A stretch of 14,944 nt of DNA from Methanothrix sp. (GCA_028688535.1 JAQTXY010000011.1:1-14944); one strand, 5' to 3'; shown: positions 1 to 7,002, numbered from the stretch's first letter. Program-made: numbers and translations. Notes: a model not told the origin generated them from the letters alone.

Positions 1-552
1 AAGGAACATGAAGGTATTGTTGAAGACCGTGTCAAAGATATCCCTTCATCAGAGTATCCTACATTCTATTATGAATCCCAGGCCGACCAAAAACTATGGT
101 TCGCTTACACACCGGTTGGCGGAAATATCTTTGATGGATGCGCAGCCAATAATATCGCATCAACGCTTGGGTCCAGTACATCTTATGAGATCGAACCGGA
201 GTGGTTGCTGACTCAAAATCCTGATTTCATATTCCTGGATATGATGCAGGGTACGGACAGCGGCCCGGGAAAGAGCGAAGAAGATATGGCTGCCCTGTGG
301 CAGAAGCTTAAAGACAAGAGGATATTCCCGGGATTTCTCGATATCAAAGCAATCAAGAACAACAATATGTACATCATAGATAGAGATATCTCAAACGGTC
401 CAAGATGGGTCGTAGGTCATGCATATTTTGCCAAATGCATGCATCCTGAACTGTTTGAGGATATCCATCCTGAGGAGTGGAACCAGGAATACCTTAAGGA
501 ATTCTTTGACCTGGATATAACAGGAACTTGGGCATATCCCATGCCCAAGTAA
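1..552 (+). CDS. FecB/BtuF-like periplasmic substrate-binding protein (SBP1), 5' end outside window
   Basis: The frame is open from base 1 to the TAA at 550-552, so only the C-terminal 183 residues are present. They align along their length with the two complete paralogues at 5532-6638 and 7261-8370. Shared landmarks are PTFYYES, EPEWLLTQNPDFIFLD, SGPGK, GPRWVVGHAYFAK and the C-terminal GTWAYPMPK. This is the second lobe of an ABC importer solute receptor (Peripla_BP_2, PF01497), which delivers ferric chelates, corrinoids or similar ligands to a FecCD permease. The methyltransferase, permease and ATPase follow on the same strand, so this is probably the receptor of that importer. One oddity is that the CGGRN motif of both paralogues is replaced by CAANN (codons at 139-153). 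The ligand is not determinable from sequence. Confidence 0.88.
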   Translation, partial: KEHEGIVEDRVKDIPSSEYPTFYYESQADQKLWFAYTPVGGNIFDGCAANNIASTLGSSTSYEIEPEWLLTQNPDFIFLDMMQGTDSGPGKSEEDMAALWQKLKDKRIFPGFLDIKAIKNNNMYIIDRDISNGPRWVVGHAYFAKCMHPELFEDIHPEEWNQEYLKEFFDLDITGTWAYPMPK

Positions 553-587
553 ATATATTTTCTATGAATCAAACATTTCAGTCTCTT

Positions 588-593
588 GGAGGA
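588..593 (+). promoter_or_regulatory. Ribosome binding site of methyltransferase 1
   Basis: GGAGGA lies 7 nt before the ATG at 601. It overlaps the in-frame TTG at 586, so that upstream TTG is not a plausible start. This site fixes the start at 601. Confidence 0.75.
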
Positions 594-600
594 AAGAAAT

Positions 601-1263
601 ATGCAACCAAATAAATCGGAGATTAGGGAGTTGGTGAGAGCATTCTGGGACAATCCTCACCATGACTATGATGCCGCAGCAGCCCACGGGGTTAACTCTC
701 CATCAGAGAAGGAGATGTGGAGAGCAGCAATGAGCCAATTGCTCGGCACCAACAAGAGCTTAAAGATCCTGGATATCGGCACCGGCACAGGCTTTCTGGC
801 GCTGCTGCTCGCCGAGATGGGATACGACGTCACTGGAGTTGACTGGGCAAAAAGCAAGATACAAAAGGCAAAAGATAAAGCTGCAGCTCTGAAGACCAAG
901 GTAAATTTCGAGGTACAGGATGCAGAGACGCTATCATTTCCAGACAACACCTTTGATGCCGTGGTGAGCAGGCATGTGATCTGGACTTTGGCCGATCCTC
1001 TGACTGCAGCTAGAGATTGGACCAGAGTTGTTCGCTTTCAAGGAAAAGTCATAGCAGATATTCCCCATATGAAATCACATTCAGGAAACCATCACTTTGG
1101 AGAAGAGGTGGGTAGAAATCTGCCATTTTATAACGGAGCTGAGCCTGAAGAGGTGGTGAGCATGTTCAAGCAAGCCGGATTGACAGATGTGGACCTACTC
1201 ACATTAGAAAAACCAGCCGACCTGGATAAAACGACTGTGCTTGTGTATGGCGAAAAAGGATGA
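601..1263 (+). CDS. Class I SAM-dependent methyltransferase (copy 1) in metal-uptake operon
   Basis: This 220-residue protein has a Rossmann-fold methyltransferase core: motif I LDIGTGTGFLALLL (about 57-70), the acidic ribose ligand at D81 in VTGVDWAK, VQDAETLSF for motif II, and DAVVSRHVIWTLADP for motif IV. The N-terminal stretch FWDNP..DYD..AAHGVNS..EKEMW is shared with the paralogue at 8393-9061, so the two form one subfamily. The usual PGG turn after motif IV reads RFQGK here, against KPGGK in copy 2. The start is ATG 601, set by the RBS at 588-593, and it also matches the N-terminus of copy 2. It sits 48 bp after SBP1 and 27 bp before the permease, consistent with one transcript. The substrate is unknown; general UbiE/COQ5-like annotation would be uninformative. 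A metallophore, corrinoid or tetrapyrrole is a guess from context only. Confidence 0.85.
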   Translation: MQPNKSEIRELVRAFWDNPHHDYDAAAAHGVNSPSEKEMWRAAMSQLLGTNKSLKILDIGTGTGFLALLLAEMGYDVTGVDWAKSKIQKAKDKAAALKTKVNFEVQDAETLSFPDNTFDAVVSRHVIWTLADPLTAARDWTRVVRFQGKVIADIPHMKSHSGNHHFGEEVGRNLPFYNGAEPEEVVSMFKQAGLTDVDLLTLEKPADLDKTTVLVYGEKG

Positions 1264-1290
1264 GAGGTTAGCAGAGGAAGGATAACGGGC

Positions 1291-2370
1291 ATGACACCAG
1301 AGATATCCAATAGGAATGTCAAATCGGATTTGAGTATTGAATATCAGAAGTTCATTGGCAGAAAGATATTCTTTCTTATATCACTCATTCTGGGAATAAT
1401 TCTCCTGGGGGGCTATGCGGCCACACAGGGCTCGGCTGAGTTGAGTGTCCTAAATGTATATTCCACCATTGGAGCAAAATTCTTCCCAGGAGCATTCGAA
1501 ACCAACTGGTTTTCAGAACAGATCGTATGGGGGTTGAGGCTGCACAGGATCTTCATGGCGATTGTAGGTGGAATTGGTCTGGCCATCGCAGGAGCTGTCA
1601 TGCAGGGAATTTTAAAAAATCCTCTGGCCAGCCCTTTTACATTGGGGATATCGTCAGCCGCAGGATTTGGCGCTTCTCTGGCCATGATCATGGGTGCAGG
1701 ATTCGTGGGTGGAGAATACCTCATTATTGGCAACGCATTCATATTCACCTTTTTTGCCTCACTTGCCGTTCTGGGTCTTGCAAAGTATAAAGGGATCACC
1801 TCCGAGACATTGATCCTGGCAGGAATCGCAGTCAGTTATATCTTCTCGGCTATGACCTCATTTTTGCAGTACCTGGGTGATGCCGATCAGGTGCAGGGTG
1901 TGGTCTTCTGGATGATGGGCTCTCTGGGCAGATCCTCCTGGGACAAAGCTGCGATTGTTGCCGGCATAATTCTCCTCTGTTTTCCCTATCTGCTCCTCCG
2001 ATCCTGGGATATCAATGCCATGGGAACCGGTGACGAGACTGCCAAGAGCTTGGGTGTGAATGTTGAGCGAACGCGAGTCTTATGCATGATGCTGGTATCA
2101 GTAATCGTTGCAAGCATTGTCTGCTTCACCGGCACAATCGGATTCATTGGACTTGTATCACCACACATAACAAGAATGGTCATTGGAGGAGACAATCGAT
2201 TCCTTCTACCGGCCTCCGCCCTTGTAGGAGCATTATTACTATTAGGCGCTGACACGGTGGCCAGAACGATTCTAGCTCCTGTAATACTTCCCGTGGGGAT
2301 AATGACTTCCTTTATTGGAGTGCCGTTCTTTATTTACCTATTCTTGCGCAAAAAGAAGGAGTTATTCTAG
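1291..2370 (+). CDS. FecCD/BtuC-family ABC importer permease
   Basis: This 359-residue membrane protein has the expected length and layout for the FecCD family (about ten membrane helices). It has a first hydrophobic segment at about 25-45, the family signature RLHRIFMAIVGG..AIAGAVMQ...NPLASPFTLGISSAAGFGA (about 83-129), and the C-terminal IGFIGLVSPHITRM...GGDNR, which contacts the ATPase. It forms the channel of a type II importer for iron chelates, corrinoids or related metal complexes. An AGGAAGGA Shine-Dalgarno precedes the ATG. It follows the methyltransferase by 27 bp, and a 207-bp gap separates it from its ATPase. It is the only FecCD permease in the window, so SBP2 and SBP4 may also dock here, or on a permease elsewhere in the genome. 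Confidence 0.93.
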   Translation: MTPEISNRNVKSDLSIEYQKFIGRKIFFLISLILGIILLGGYAATQGSAELSVLNVYSTIGAKFFPGAFETNWFSEQIVWGLRLHRIFMAIVGGIGLAIAGAVMQGILKNPLASPFTLGISSAAGFGASLAMIMGAGFVGGEYLIIGNAFIFTFFASLAVLGLAKYKGITSETLILAGIAVSYIFSAMTSFLQYLGDADQVQGVVFWMMGSLGRSSWDKAAIVAGIILLCFPYLLLRSWDINAMGTGDETAKSLGVNVERTRVLCMMLVSVIVASIVCFTGTIGFIGLVSPHITRMVIGGDNRFLLPASALVGALLLLGADTVARTILAPVILPVGIMTSFIGVPFFIYLFLRKKKELF

Positions 2371-2441
2371 AGATGGGACCGACATGGGATCAGGGAATTT
2401 GTTGCTCTTCTCCCATGCGTCCTTCCTGGATTTGGCAAATA

Positions 2442-2456
2442 ATCACACTTAGTGAT
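2442..2456. repeat. 15-bp palindrome upstream of the FecE-like gene
   Basis: ATCAC-ACTTA-GTGAT is a perfect 5+5 inverted repeat just upstream of an A/T-rich, TATA-like tract (2460-2484). Its placement suits an operator for an internal promoter of the ATPase gene, but a half-site of 5 bp is short and no second copy was noticed. Confidence 0.35.
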
Positions 2457-2521
2457 ACTAGATAAATAGATAGTTTTATTAATAATGCCGACATCTAGCT
2501 CTTCCAAGCAATGGCCTAGGT

Positions 2522-2560
2522 TATGCGCAATGGGCGCATAGGCGAATCGACTGCTATTCG
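2522..2560 (+). promoter_or_regulatory. Two adjacent hairpins in the leader of the FecE-like gene
   Basis: TATGCGC (2522-2528) pairs perfectly with GCGCATA (2534-2540) across a 5-nt loop. CGAAT (2543-2547) pairs with ATTCG (2556-2560). The pair ends just before the GGAG Shine-Dalgarno at 2563-2566. They could be RNA hairpins that modulate translation of the ATPase, or DNA operator dyads. I recognise no known riboswitch class. Confidence 0.45.
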
Positions 2561-2577
2561 ACGGAGTGCGATAGTTT

Positions 2578-3366
2578 ATGGTAAAAATCACGATTAAGGA
2601 TCTGACCTTTAGCTATGCAAGCAACAAAATCTTGGATAATCTGAACGTGGTAATTGATTCATCAGAGATCCTCAGCCTGGTGGGTCCTAATGGGTCAGGC
2701 AAGACCACCCTCATAAAATGCATGGATCGCATTCTCAGGCCGAAGGGGAGCATTCTTCTCGATGCCCGCAAACTTGAAGATATGAGCGGGGTGGAGATTG
2801 CCCGCGTTTTCGGCTATGTACCACAGTCCAGTTCAACGCCCTTAAACACAACCGTTTTTGATACCGTGCTCATGGGCAGAAGGCCGCATATTAGCTGGCG
2901 AGTCTCAGACGCAGACCTTGATAAAGTGGCAGAAACCCTTGAACTCTTGCACCTGGAGAAGTTTTCCATGAGAGATTTCTCACAGCTTTCCGGCGGCCAG
3001 AAGCAAAAAGTCCTAATCGCTCGCGCCTTATGTCAGGAGCCGGAAGTATTGCTATTAGACGAGCCAACCTCCAACCTGGATATGAAGCATCAGCTTGATG
3101 TCATGGAAACTATAAGCTCACTTGTTAAGGAGAAAGGCATCTCTGCAGTCATGGCCATACATGACCTTAACCTGGCCTCCAGGTTCTCTGATAAGCTGGC
3201 TATGTTGATGGGCGGGAAGGTATATGCTGTAGGCAGCCCTAATGCACTTATTACAGAGAGCAACATTGGATACGTCTATGGGATTGAGGCACAGGTGATG
3301 AATGATCTTGACAAACCCTATGTTGTCCCCATCCGATCTATGAGCGCAAGCACTGTATGTAGCTGA
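2578..3366 (+). CDS. FecE/BtuD-like ABC importer ATPase
   Basis: This 262-residue ATP-binding subunit powers the FecCD-type importer at the cytoplasmic face. All motifs are intact: Walker A GPNGSGKTT (36-44), Q-loop GYVPQ with Q83, signature LSGGQ (137-141), Walker B VLLLDE (157-162) with the following PTSNLD, and H-loop His195 in AIHD. The length fits the family. The MGRRPHI stretch (about 99-105) is typical of ferric-chelate and cobalamin importers. The start ATG has GGAGTG at 2563-2568 upstream. Unlike the tight spacing of the earlier genes, 207 bp separate it from the permease, with palindromes and hairpins between, so it may be expressed partly from its own promoter. A hairpin terminator follows at 3388-3412. 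Confidence 0.93.
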   Translation: MVKITIKDLTFSYASNKILDNLNVVIDSSEILSLVGPNGSGKTTLIKCMDRILRPKGSILLDARKLEDMSGVEIARVFGYVPQSSSTPLNTTVFDTVLMGRRPHISWRVSDADLDKVAETLELLHLEKFSMRDFSQLSGGQKQKVLIARALCQEPEVLLLDEPTSNLDMKHQLDVMETISSLVKEKGISAVMAIHDLNLASRFSDKLAMLMGGKVYAVGSPNALITESNIGYVYGIEAQVMNDLDKPYVVPIRSMSASTVCS

Positions 3367-3387
3367 AAAGCACATCCATTTAAGCAA

Positions 3388-3412
3388 GAGACGATCGAGT
3401 CCGAATCGTCTC
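3388..3412. terminator. Bidirectional hairpin terminator candidate
   Basis: GAGACGAT (3388-3395) and ATCGTCTC (3405-3412) form a perfect 8-bp stem with a 9-nt loop. It lies between the convergent ends of the FecE-like gene (3366) and the ABC-2 permease (3426). T-rich sequence follows on the plus strand, and on the minus strand the stem comes right after the permease stop. Confidence 0.6.
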
Positions 3413-3425
3413 CCAAAATTTCATT

Positions 3426-4196
3426 TTACTCAATGATCTTTCTGAAGCTGATCGATGCTACAATGAAGATAACGACATCAAAGGCAATTACAGCCATGAA
3501 GTCCACGGGGACATTTGCCACATCTCCGCTTATCATCAAACCCCTCACCGCGTCCACTGCATAGGTCAATGGATTTAAAACAGCTATGGACTGCAGAAAT
3601 GGGGGCATCAGCGTTATAGGATAAAGGGCATTGCTGGCAAAGAAGAGCGGCATAATCATGGCCTGGCCGATGCCCATGAAACGTTCCCTGGTCTTCATGA
3701 GAGATGCCACAAAAATAGAGAGAGCGGCAAATCCTCCCGAAACCATGAATAGCATTATGAAAGCGGCTAAGATGTAGATGGGGTTGGCAATGAACTTCAC
3801 ACCGAGCAGGATGGCAACCGGGAAGATTATCAGAGCCTGGACCACAGCCCTGACCCCGGAAGCGATGGCCCGGCCGATGACCGTGGCGTATCTGGATGCA
3901 GGAGCCACCAGCAGGCGCTTTAAAATGCCTGTCTCCCTCTCCCAGACAATGGTGAGACCATAAAAGACAGAGACGAAGATGGTTGACTGAAGCAGCACGC
4001 CAGGGGTAATGTAATCGATATAAGGGATGCCGTTGGTGGGGATGTCCCGCACATGACTCATGACTGTTCCATAGACCGCCAGCCACAAGATTGGCTGAAC
4101 GGCCCGGGTGTAAATCTCTGTACGGTCGTGCTTGAGCCTTCTCATCTCAAGCTCGATCATAGCGAACATCTCTCTTAGTGAATCATTAAATGCCAT
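3426..4196 (-). CDS. ABC-2 type transporter permease (exporter)
   Basis: This 256-residue membrane protein is of the ABC-2/DrrB type. It has a short cytoplasmic N-terminus, a first membrane segment around 32-48, the family-typical YIDYITPGVLLQS (about 79-91), IVWERETGILKRLLVAPASR (about 103-122), then further hydrophobic segments, with PLTYAVDAVRGL near 211-222 as in drug- and lipid-type exporters. It makes the channel of an efflux ABC transporter with the ATPase immediately upstream. Its ATG overlaps the end of the ATPase gene by 11 bp, so the two are co-transcribed and probably translationally coupled. The substrate is unknown. The position beside metal-uptake genes may be coincidental or may indicate export of a chelate or toxic metal complex. 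It is not homologous to the FecCD permease. Confidence 0.9.
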   Translation of the reverse strand: MAFNDSLREMFAMIELEMRRLKHDRTEIYTRAVQPILWLAVYGTVMSHVRDIPTNGIPYIDYITPGVLLQSTIFVSVFYGLTIVWERETGILKRLLVAPASRYATVIGRAIASGVRAVVQALIIFPVAILLGVKFIANPIYILAAFIMLFMVSGGFAALSIFVASLMKTRERFMGIGQAMIMPLFFASNALYPITLMPPFLQSIAVLNPLTYAVDAVRGLMISGDVANVPVDFMAVIAFDVVIFIVASISFRKIIE

Positions 4197-5196
4197 AATG
4201 GTAACCTGATTGGTCCTGCATATGTCTCATTCCGGCATATTTTAAAAAAACATCATCCAGTGTAGGCCTCGTCGATCTAATCCATTGCAGCGAGATTCCT
4301 TCGCTCCTCAAGACATCGATTATCAAAGGCATGGCAATCTCTCCATTCTCGACTGCAACGTCCATGACCGAGTCGTGAACGGTGGCATCATTAACGAAAT
4401 TCAGAGCTCTGATCTTCGTCAGAATATTCAAATCCTGTCTAAGAGGCGCAGTAGAAGGATGCATCGAATCAGTCCCGTTGTTTGCCAGGCAAAAGGATAT
4501 GATCTCGCCATGAAGTGAGCGTTTAAGCTCGCTAGCGGTGCCGGTTTTTACAATTTTACCCTGGTTGATTATGGCGACCTCATCGGAATACAGGTCAGCC
4601 TCATCCATGTAATGGGTATTAAAGAAGACCGTGGTGCCATATTCTTTCTTGAACGATCTCAGATTCTCCCAGACTGCTTTTCTGGCGGAAGGATCTAGAC
4701 CTAGAGTAGGTTCGTCCAGGAAGAGAATTTTGGGCTTGATCAGCAGGGCACAGGCAATCTCAAGCCTGCGGATCATGCCACCGGAGTATTTCTTGACGGG
4801 CCCGTTTGCTACATCCTCCAGGCCCATATTTTGTAGAGCATCCCAGATGGCCTTCTTTCTCTGAAGGGAGGATACACCATAGATCTTGGCATAGATGAGG
4901 AGATTCTCAAAGCCGGTGATATCAGTCCAGACGCTCATCTCCTGGGGCACATAACCGATGATCTTCCTGACCTTATCATCATCCTTGTCTACATCATAGC
5001 GAAAGGCACGCGCAAGTCCCATTGTAGGATGGATCTGGGTGGTCAAGATGCGCATTAAGGTTGTCTTGCCAGATCCATTGGGACCAAGCAAGGCAAAGAT
5101 GCTGGCCGCCTTGACAGTCAGATCGACTCCGTCCAGAGCGTTTACCTTGCCGTCATAAACCTTTGTAAGCTGCCTTATATCAATTGCAGATGCCAT
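4186..5196 (-). CDS. DrrA-like ABC exporter ATPase
   Basis: This 336-residue ATPase is the partner of the ABC-2 permease. From the chosen start, Walker A GPNGSGKTT is at 38-46. Then come GYVPQE (Q-loop), the signature YSGGM (usual variant for this family instead of LSGGQ), Walker B ILFLDEPTLGLDP and the H-loop in FFNTHYMDEAD. A C-terminal extension of about 100 residues ends in RPTLDDVFLKYAG, the conserved tail of DrrA/CcmA-type ATPases (DUF4162 region). The frame extends 22 codons further upstream, but the ATG at 5196 is preferred: AGAAGGTGA lies just before it, and the protein then begins, as is usual, a few residues before the core. The SGEARVAGYDV-like consensus after Walker A reads MGLARAFRYDV, a mild departure. 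Confidence 0.9.
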   Translation of the reverse strand: MASAIDIRQLTKVYDGKVNALDGVDLTVKAASIFALLGPNGSGKTTLMRILTTQIHPTMGLARAFRYDVDKDDDKVRKIIGYVPQEMSVWTDITGFENLLIYAKIYGVSSLQRKKAIWDALQNMGLEDVANGPVKKYSGGMIRRLEIACALLIKPKILFLDEPTLGLDPSARKAVWENLRSFKKEYGTTVFFNTHYMDEADLYSDEVAIINQGKIVKTGTASELKRSLHGEIISFCLANNGTDSMHPSTAPLRQDLNILTKIRALNFVNDATVHDSVMDVAVENGEIAMPLIIDVLRSEGISLQWIRSTRPTLDDVFLKYAGMRHMQDQSGYHYGI

Positions 5197-5426
5197 ATTC
5201 ACCTTCTGGATATTTCTTTCATATCTTTTGATTTGATATATAAATTCTGCGATTAGTAGCATAAATATTCAGTATTTATCAGATTAATTTACATGATAAT
5301 TATTACTACTAGATTTAATTTTACTAATAAATGTTAATAATCAAGTTTGACTCACAATGAGACTAGATCCTCAGTGAAATCCGGTTCTTTGATTTCAGAT
5401 TTGATTGATAATACAACAAATAAAAT

Positions 5427-5463
5427 TAGCAACAATTTTTGCTACATTAATTATAAATAGTAT
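5427..5463 (+). promoter_or_regulatory. Promoter of SBP2 with operator-like dyad (block copy 1)
   Basis: TAGCAA (5427-5432) and TTGCTA (5439-5444) form a perfect 6+6 dyad with a 6-bp spacer. It runs into the conserved block TGCTACAT-N6-TAAATAGTAT (5440-5463), which contains the archaeal TATA box TTATAAATA (5451-5459). Transcription would be expected to start about 25 bp downstream, near 5480, leaving a leader of about 50 nt. The block recurs at 6798 and 7178. Dyad plus TATA overlap is the layout of a repressor operator, and for metal-uptake genes a DtxR- or NikR-like regulator is plausible but unproven. Confidence 0.65.
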
Positions 5464-5504
5464 GAAAAAACTCGTTAGATCATGCAATTAATGTGAACCA
5501 CTAC

Positions 5505-5510
5505 GGAGGA
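5505..5510 (+). promoter_or_regulatory. Distant Shine-Dalgarno of SBP2
   Basis: GGAGGA is a strong ribosome-binding sequence, but it sits 21 nt before the GTG at 5532 and 24 nt before the ATG at 5535, much further than usual. An in-frame TAA at 5514 rules out a start closer to it. Either initiation tolerates the A/T-rich spacer, or the site is not used. Confidence 0.5.
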
Positions 5511-5531
5511 GTTTAAATAAATAGAAAAAAT

Positions 5532-6638
5532 GTGATGAATTTAATGCAGTATGCAATATTGGCATTGTTTTTCTTAGGCCTGGCAGCAGTGCCATCAACT
5601 GCAGAGATCACAATAAAAGAGAAGATCGTGGATGAAACAGCGAATTCGATAACGATTGTCGACGAAGTTGGAAGGACCGTAACTGTGAGCTTGCCCATTA
5701 AAAAGATCATATCCACTGACTACCGTCAGATGGAAGTTCTGCTCGCTCTCGGAGCAAGGGAAATGATCGTTGGCGTTGATAACACATTTCACAAACGGAT
5801 GCCTTATTTCGGCCTAAGAGAGGTTGCTGATGTGGGAATTCATTCCCAGGAAGTTAATTACGAACAGGTGCTGGCGCTGAAGCCCGACCTGGTTATAATA
5901 CCAGCCAGACAAGGAGCAACAGCCGATGAGATATCCGAGAAACTCAAAGGCGTACCAGTTATTGCTATGGGCTTGGCCAGCAGAGATCATATAATTTTGG
6001 AAACAGAGATCATGGGAGAGCTTCTCGATAAAAAGGATGAAGCAAGCAAGCTCATCAACTGGATAAAGAAGTACGATAGCATTGTGGAAGAGCGAACCAA
6101 GGACTTGAAGCCAGAGGATACTCCCACATTCTTCTATGAATACATGTCTGATCTGAATAAGAAATGGTGGGCCATTGCCCCAAATGATCCCAGTGCAGGA
6201 AGGGCAGCTGAAGGATGCGGCGGAAGAAATATCGCCACCGACCTCAATACAAATGATACAACCTCAACCATGGAAGTGGAAGCTGAGTGGGTTCTCTCCA
6301 AGGATCCGGAATATTTCTTTATGGATTTCATGAGCACGGGAGTTATGAGCGGTCCCGGAAGGACTGAGAACGAGGTTAAAAATAATCTAACCAATCTGAT
6401 TGAGGAGAGAGCAAATGAGGGATTCTCCAATTTTAAAGCTGTGAAGGACAATCACATATTTACACTGAACAGAGACTTTATTTCAGGACCACGCTGGGTT
6501 ATAGGCCATGTTTGCATCGCCAAATGGCTTCATCCCGATCTATTCAAGGACATCTCTCCTGATGAAATGAATAAAGAATATCTAAAGGATTTCCAAGGAT
6601 TGGAATTGGAGGGAACATGGGCATATCCTGCACCCTAA
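5532..6638 (+). CDS. FecB/BtuF-like periplasmic substrate-binding protein (SBP2), complete
   Basis: This 368-residue exported solute receptor (PF01497 type) starts with a Sec signal peptide: a hydrophobic core at about 7-20 and probable cleavage after PSTA (24), with no lipobox cysteine. The first lobe contains DYRQMEVLLALGAREMIVGVD and YEQVLALKPDLVII. The second has CGGRN (Cys229), PEYFFMDF, SGPGRTE and the tail GPRWVIGH...FQGLELEGTWAYPAP. The GTG at 5532 is chosen because it aligns residue for residue with the N-terminus of the paralogue at 7261; the ATG at 5535 is the alternative. The gene stands alone, with its own promoter (5427-5463) and terminator (6697-6718) and no permease or ATPase, so it must share transport machinery encoded elsewhere, perhaps the importer at 1291-3366. 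The ligand is unknown; iron chelate, nickel or cobalt chelate and corrinoid are all possible. Confidence 0.9.
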   Translation: MMNLMQYAILALFFLGLAAVPSTAEITIKEKIVDETANSITIVDEVGRTVTVSLPIKKIISTDYRQMEVLLALGAREMIVGVDNTFHKRMPYFGLREVADVGIHSQEVNYEQVLALKPDLVIIPARQGATADEISEKLKGVPVIAMGLASRDHIILETEIMGELLDKKDEASKLINWIKKYDSIVEERTKDLKPEDTPTFFYEYMSDLNKKWWAIAPNDPSAGRAAEGCGGRNIATDLNTNDTTSTMEVEAEWVLSKDPEYFFMDFMSTGVMSGPGRTENEVKNNLTNLIEERANEGFSNFKAVKDNHIFTLNRDFISGPRWVIGHVCIAKWLHPDLFKDISPDEMNKEYLKDFQGLELEGTWAYPAP

Positions 6639-6696
6639 GTAATAAATCTCAAGCAGAAATGATCCGCAAGCAGATAGATAGGCATATTGTTGAACT

Positions 6697-6718
6697 GATG
6701 ATGGTCAGCCCCATCATC
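6697..6718 (+). terminator. Hairpin terminator of SBP2
   Basis: GATGATGG (6697-6704) pairs perfectly with CCATCATC (6711-6718) across a 6-nt loop, followed by TGTTAATATTTTT. It lies about 60 bp after the SBP2 stop and before the next promoter block. Confidence 0.6.
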
Positions 6719-6797
6719 TGTTAATATTTTTGAATCCCGGAAGGATTTTAATAAAGATACCGATGATATGATAATACTATTAATCTATGATCTTTTT

Positions 6798-6821
6798 TGC
6801 TACATAATATATAAATAGTAT
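6798..6821 (+). promoter_or_regulatory. Conserved promoter block in front of the SBP remnant (copy 2)
   Basis: TGCTACAT-N6-TAAATAGTAT aligns without gaps to the SBP2 promoter (21 of 24 identical), including a TATATAAATA box at 6808-6817. The left half-site of the upstream dyad seen at SBP2 is not preserved. It directly abuts the truncated coding remnant at about 6828, so transcription of the remnant is possible. Confidence 0.6.
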
Positions 6822-6827
6822 TAAAAA

Positions 6828-6989
6828 ATTTCAGGTCCTCGATGGATCGTAGGTCATGTATTGTTTGCCAAACTGTTCCATCCGGATCTATTCGAAGATC
6901 TGGACCCGGCTGAATTGAACAAAGAGTATCTCAAGGAATTCCAGGGATTGGAGTTAGAAGGGGCTTGGGTGTACCCGGTTCCGACGTGA
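6828..6989 (+). pseudogene. Remnant of a third substrate-binding protein gene (C-terminal ~52 codons)
   Basis: From about 6828 the frame reads ISGPRWIVGH, then VLFAKLFHPDLFEDLDP, then NKEYLKEFQGLELEG, then AWVYPVPT, and stops at TGA 6987-6989. This matches the last 50 or so residues of SBP2 and SBP4 (about 35 of 50 identical to each by hand count), while all upstream coding sequence is missing. The piece joins almost directly to a copy of the SBP promoter block, so a single deletion of about 1 kb from the leader to the ISGPRW codons explains it. The retained part has no frameshift or stop, so the loss may be fairly recent. No start codon with a ribosome binding site serves this frame, so it is not called as a functional gene. 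Confidence 0.85.
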
Positions 6990-7002
6990 CCCTACCCAAG
7001 AA

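Larger units (their letters stand above)
5197..5531. other. 335-bp A/T-rich divergent intergenic region
   Basis: No gene is seen here. It carries two divergent promoters. On the minus strand an AATTTATATATC TATA-like tract (5235-5246) is preceded by TGCTAC (5257-5262 read on minus), facing the exporter. On the plus strand the conserved SBP promoter block lies at 5427-5463. The stretch between (about 5270-5425) is A/T-rich, and I find nothing else supportable in it. Confidence 0.6.

Noticed and set aside
586..600. TTG at 586 as the start of methyltransferase 1 (five extra residues)
   Set aside because: It overlaps the Shine-Dalgarno GGAGGA, which is ideally spaced for the ATG at 601, and the paralogue's N-terminus matches the 601 start.
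2480..2577. Cobalamin or other known riboswitch before the FecE-like gene
   Set aside because: The two small hairpins show none of the conserved boxes of a riboswitch that I can recognise.
3478..4086. 202-residue open frame on the minus strand within the ABC-2 permease gene
   Set aside because: It lies in another frame of a clearly identified membrane protein and has low-complexity His/Cys/Arg-rich content typical of a shadow.
5197..5262. 22-codon N-terminal extension of the exporter ATPase
   Set aside because: It would cover the probable TATA and upstream element, and a good ribosome binding site lies before the ATG at 5196.
6842..6913. Short ATG-initiated ORF within the SBP remnant
   Set aside because: It is out of frame with the homologous tail, and no ribosome binding site precedes it.
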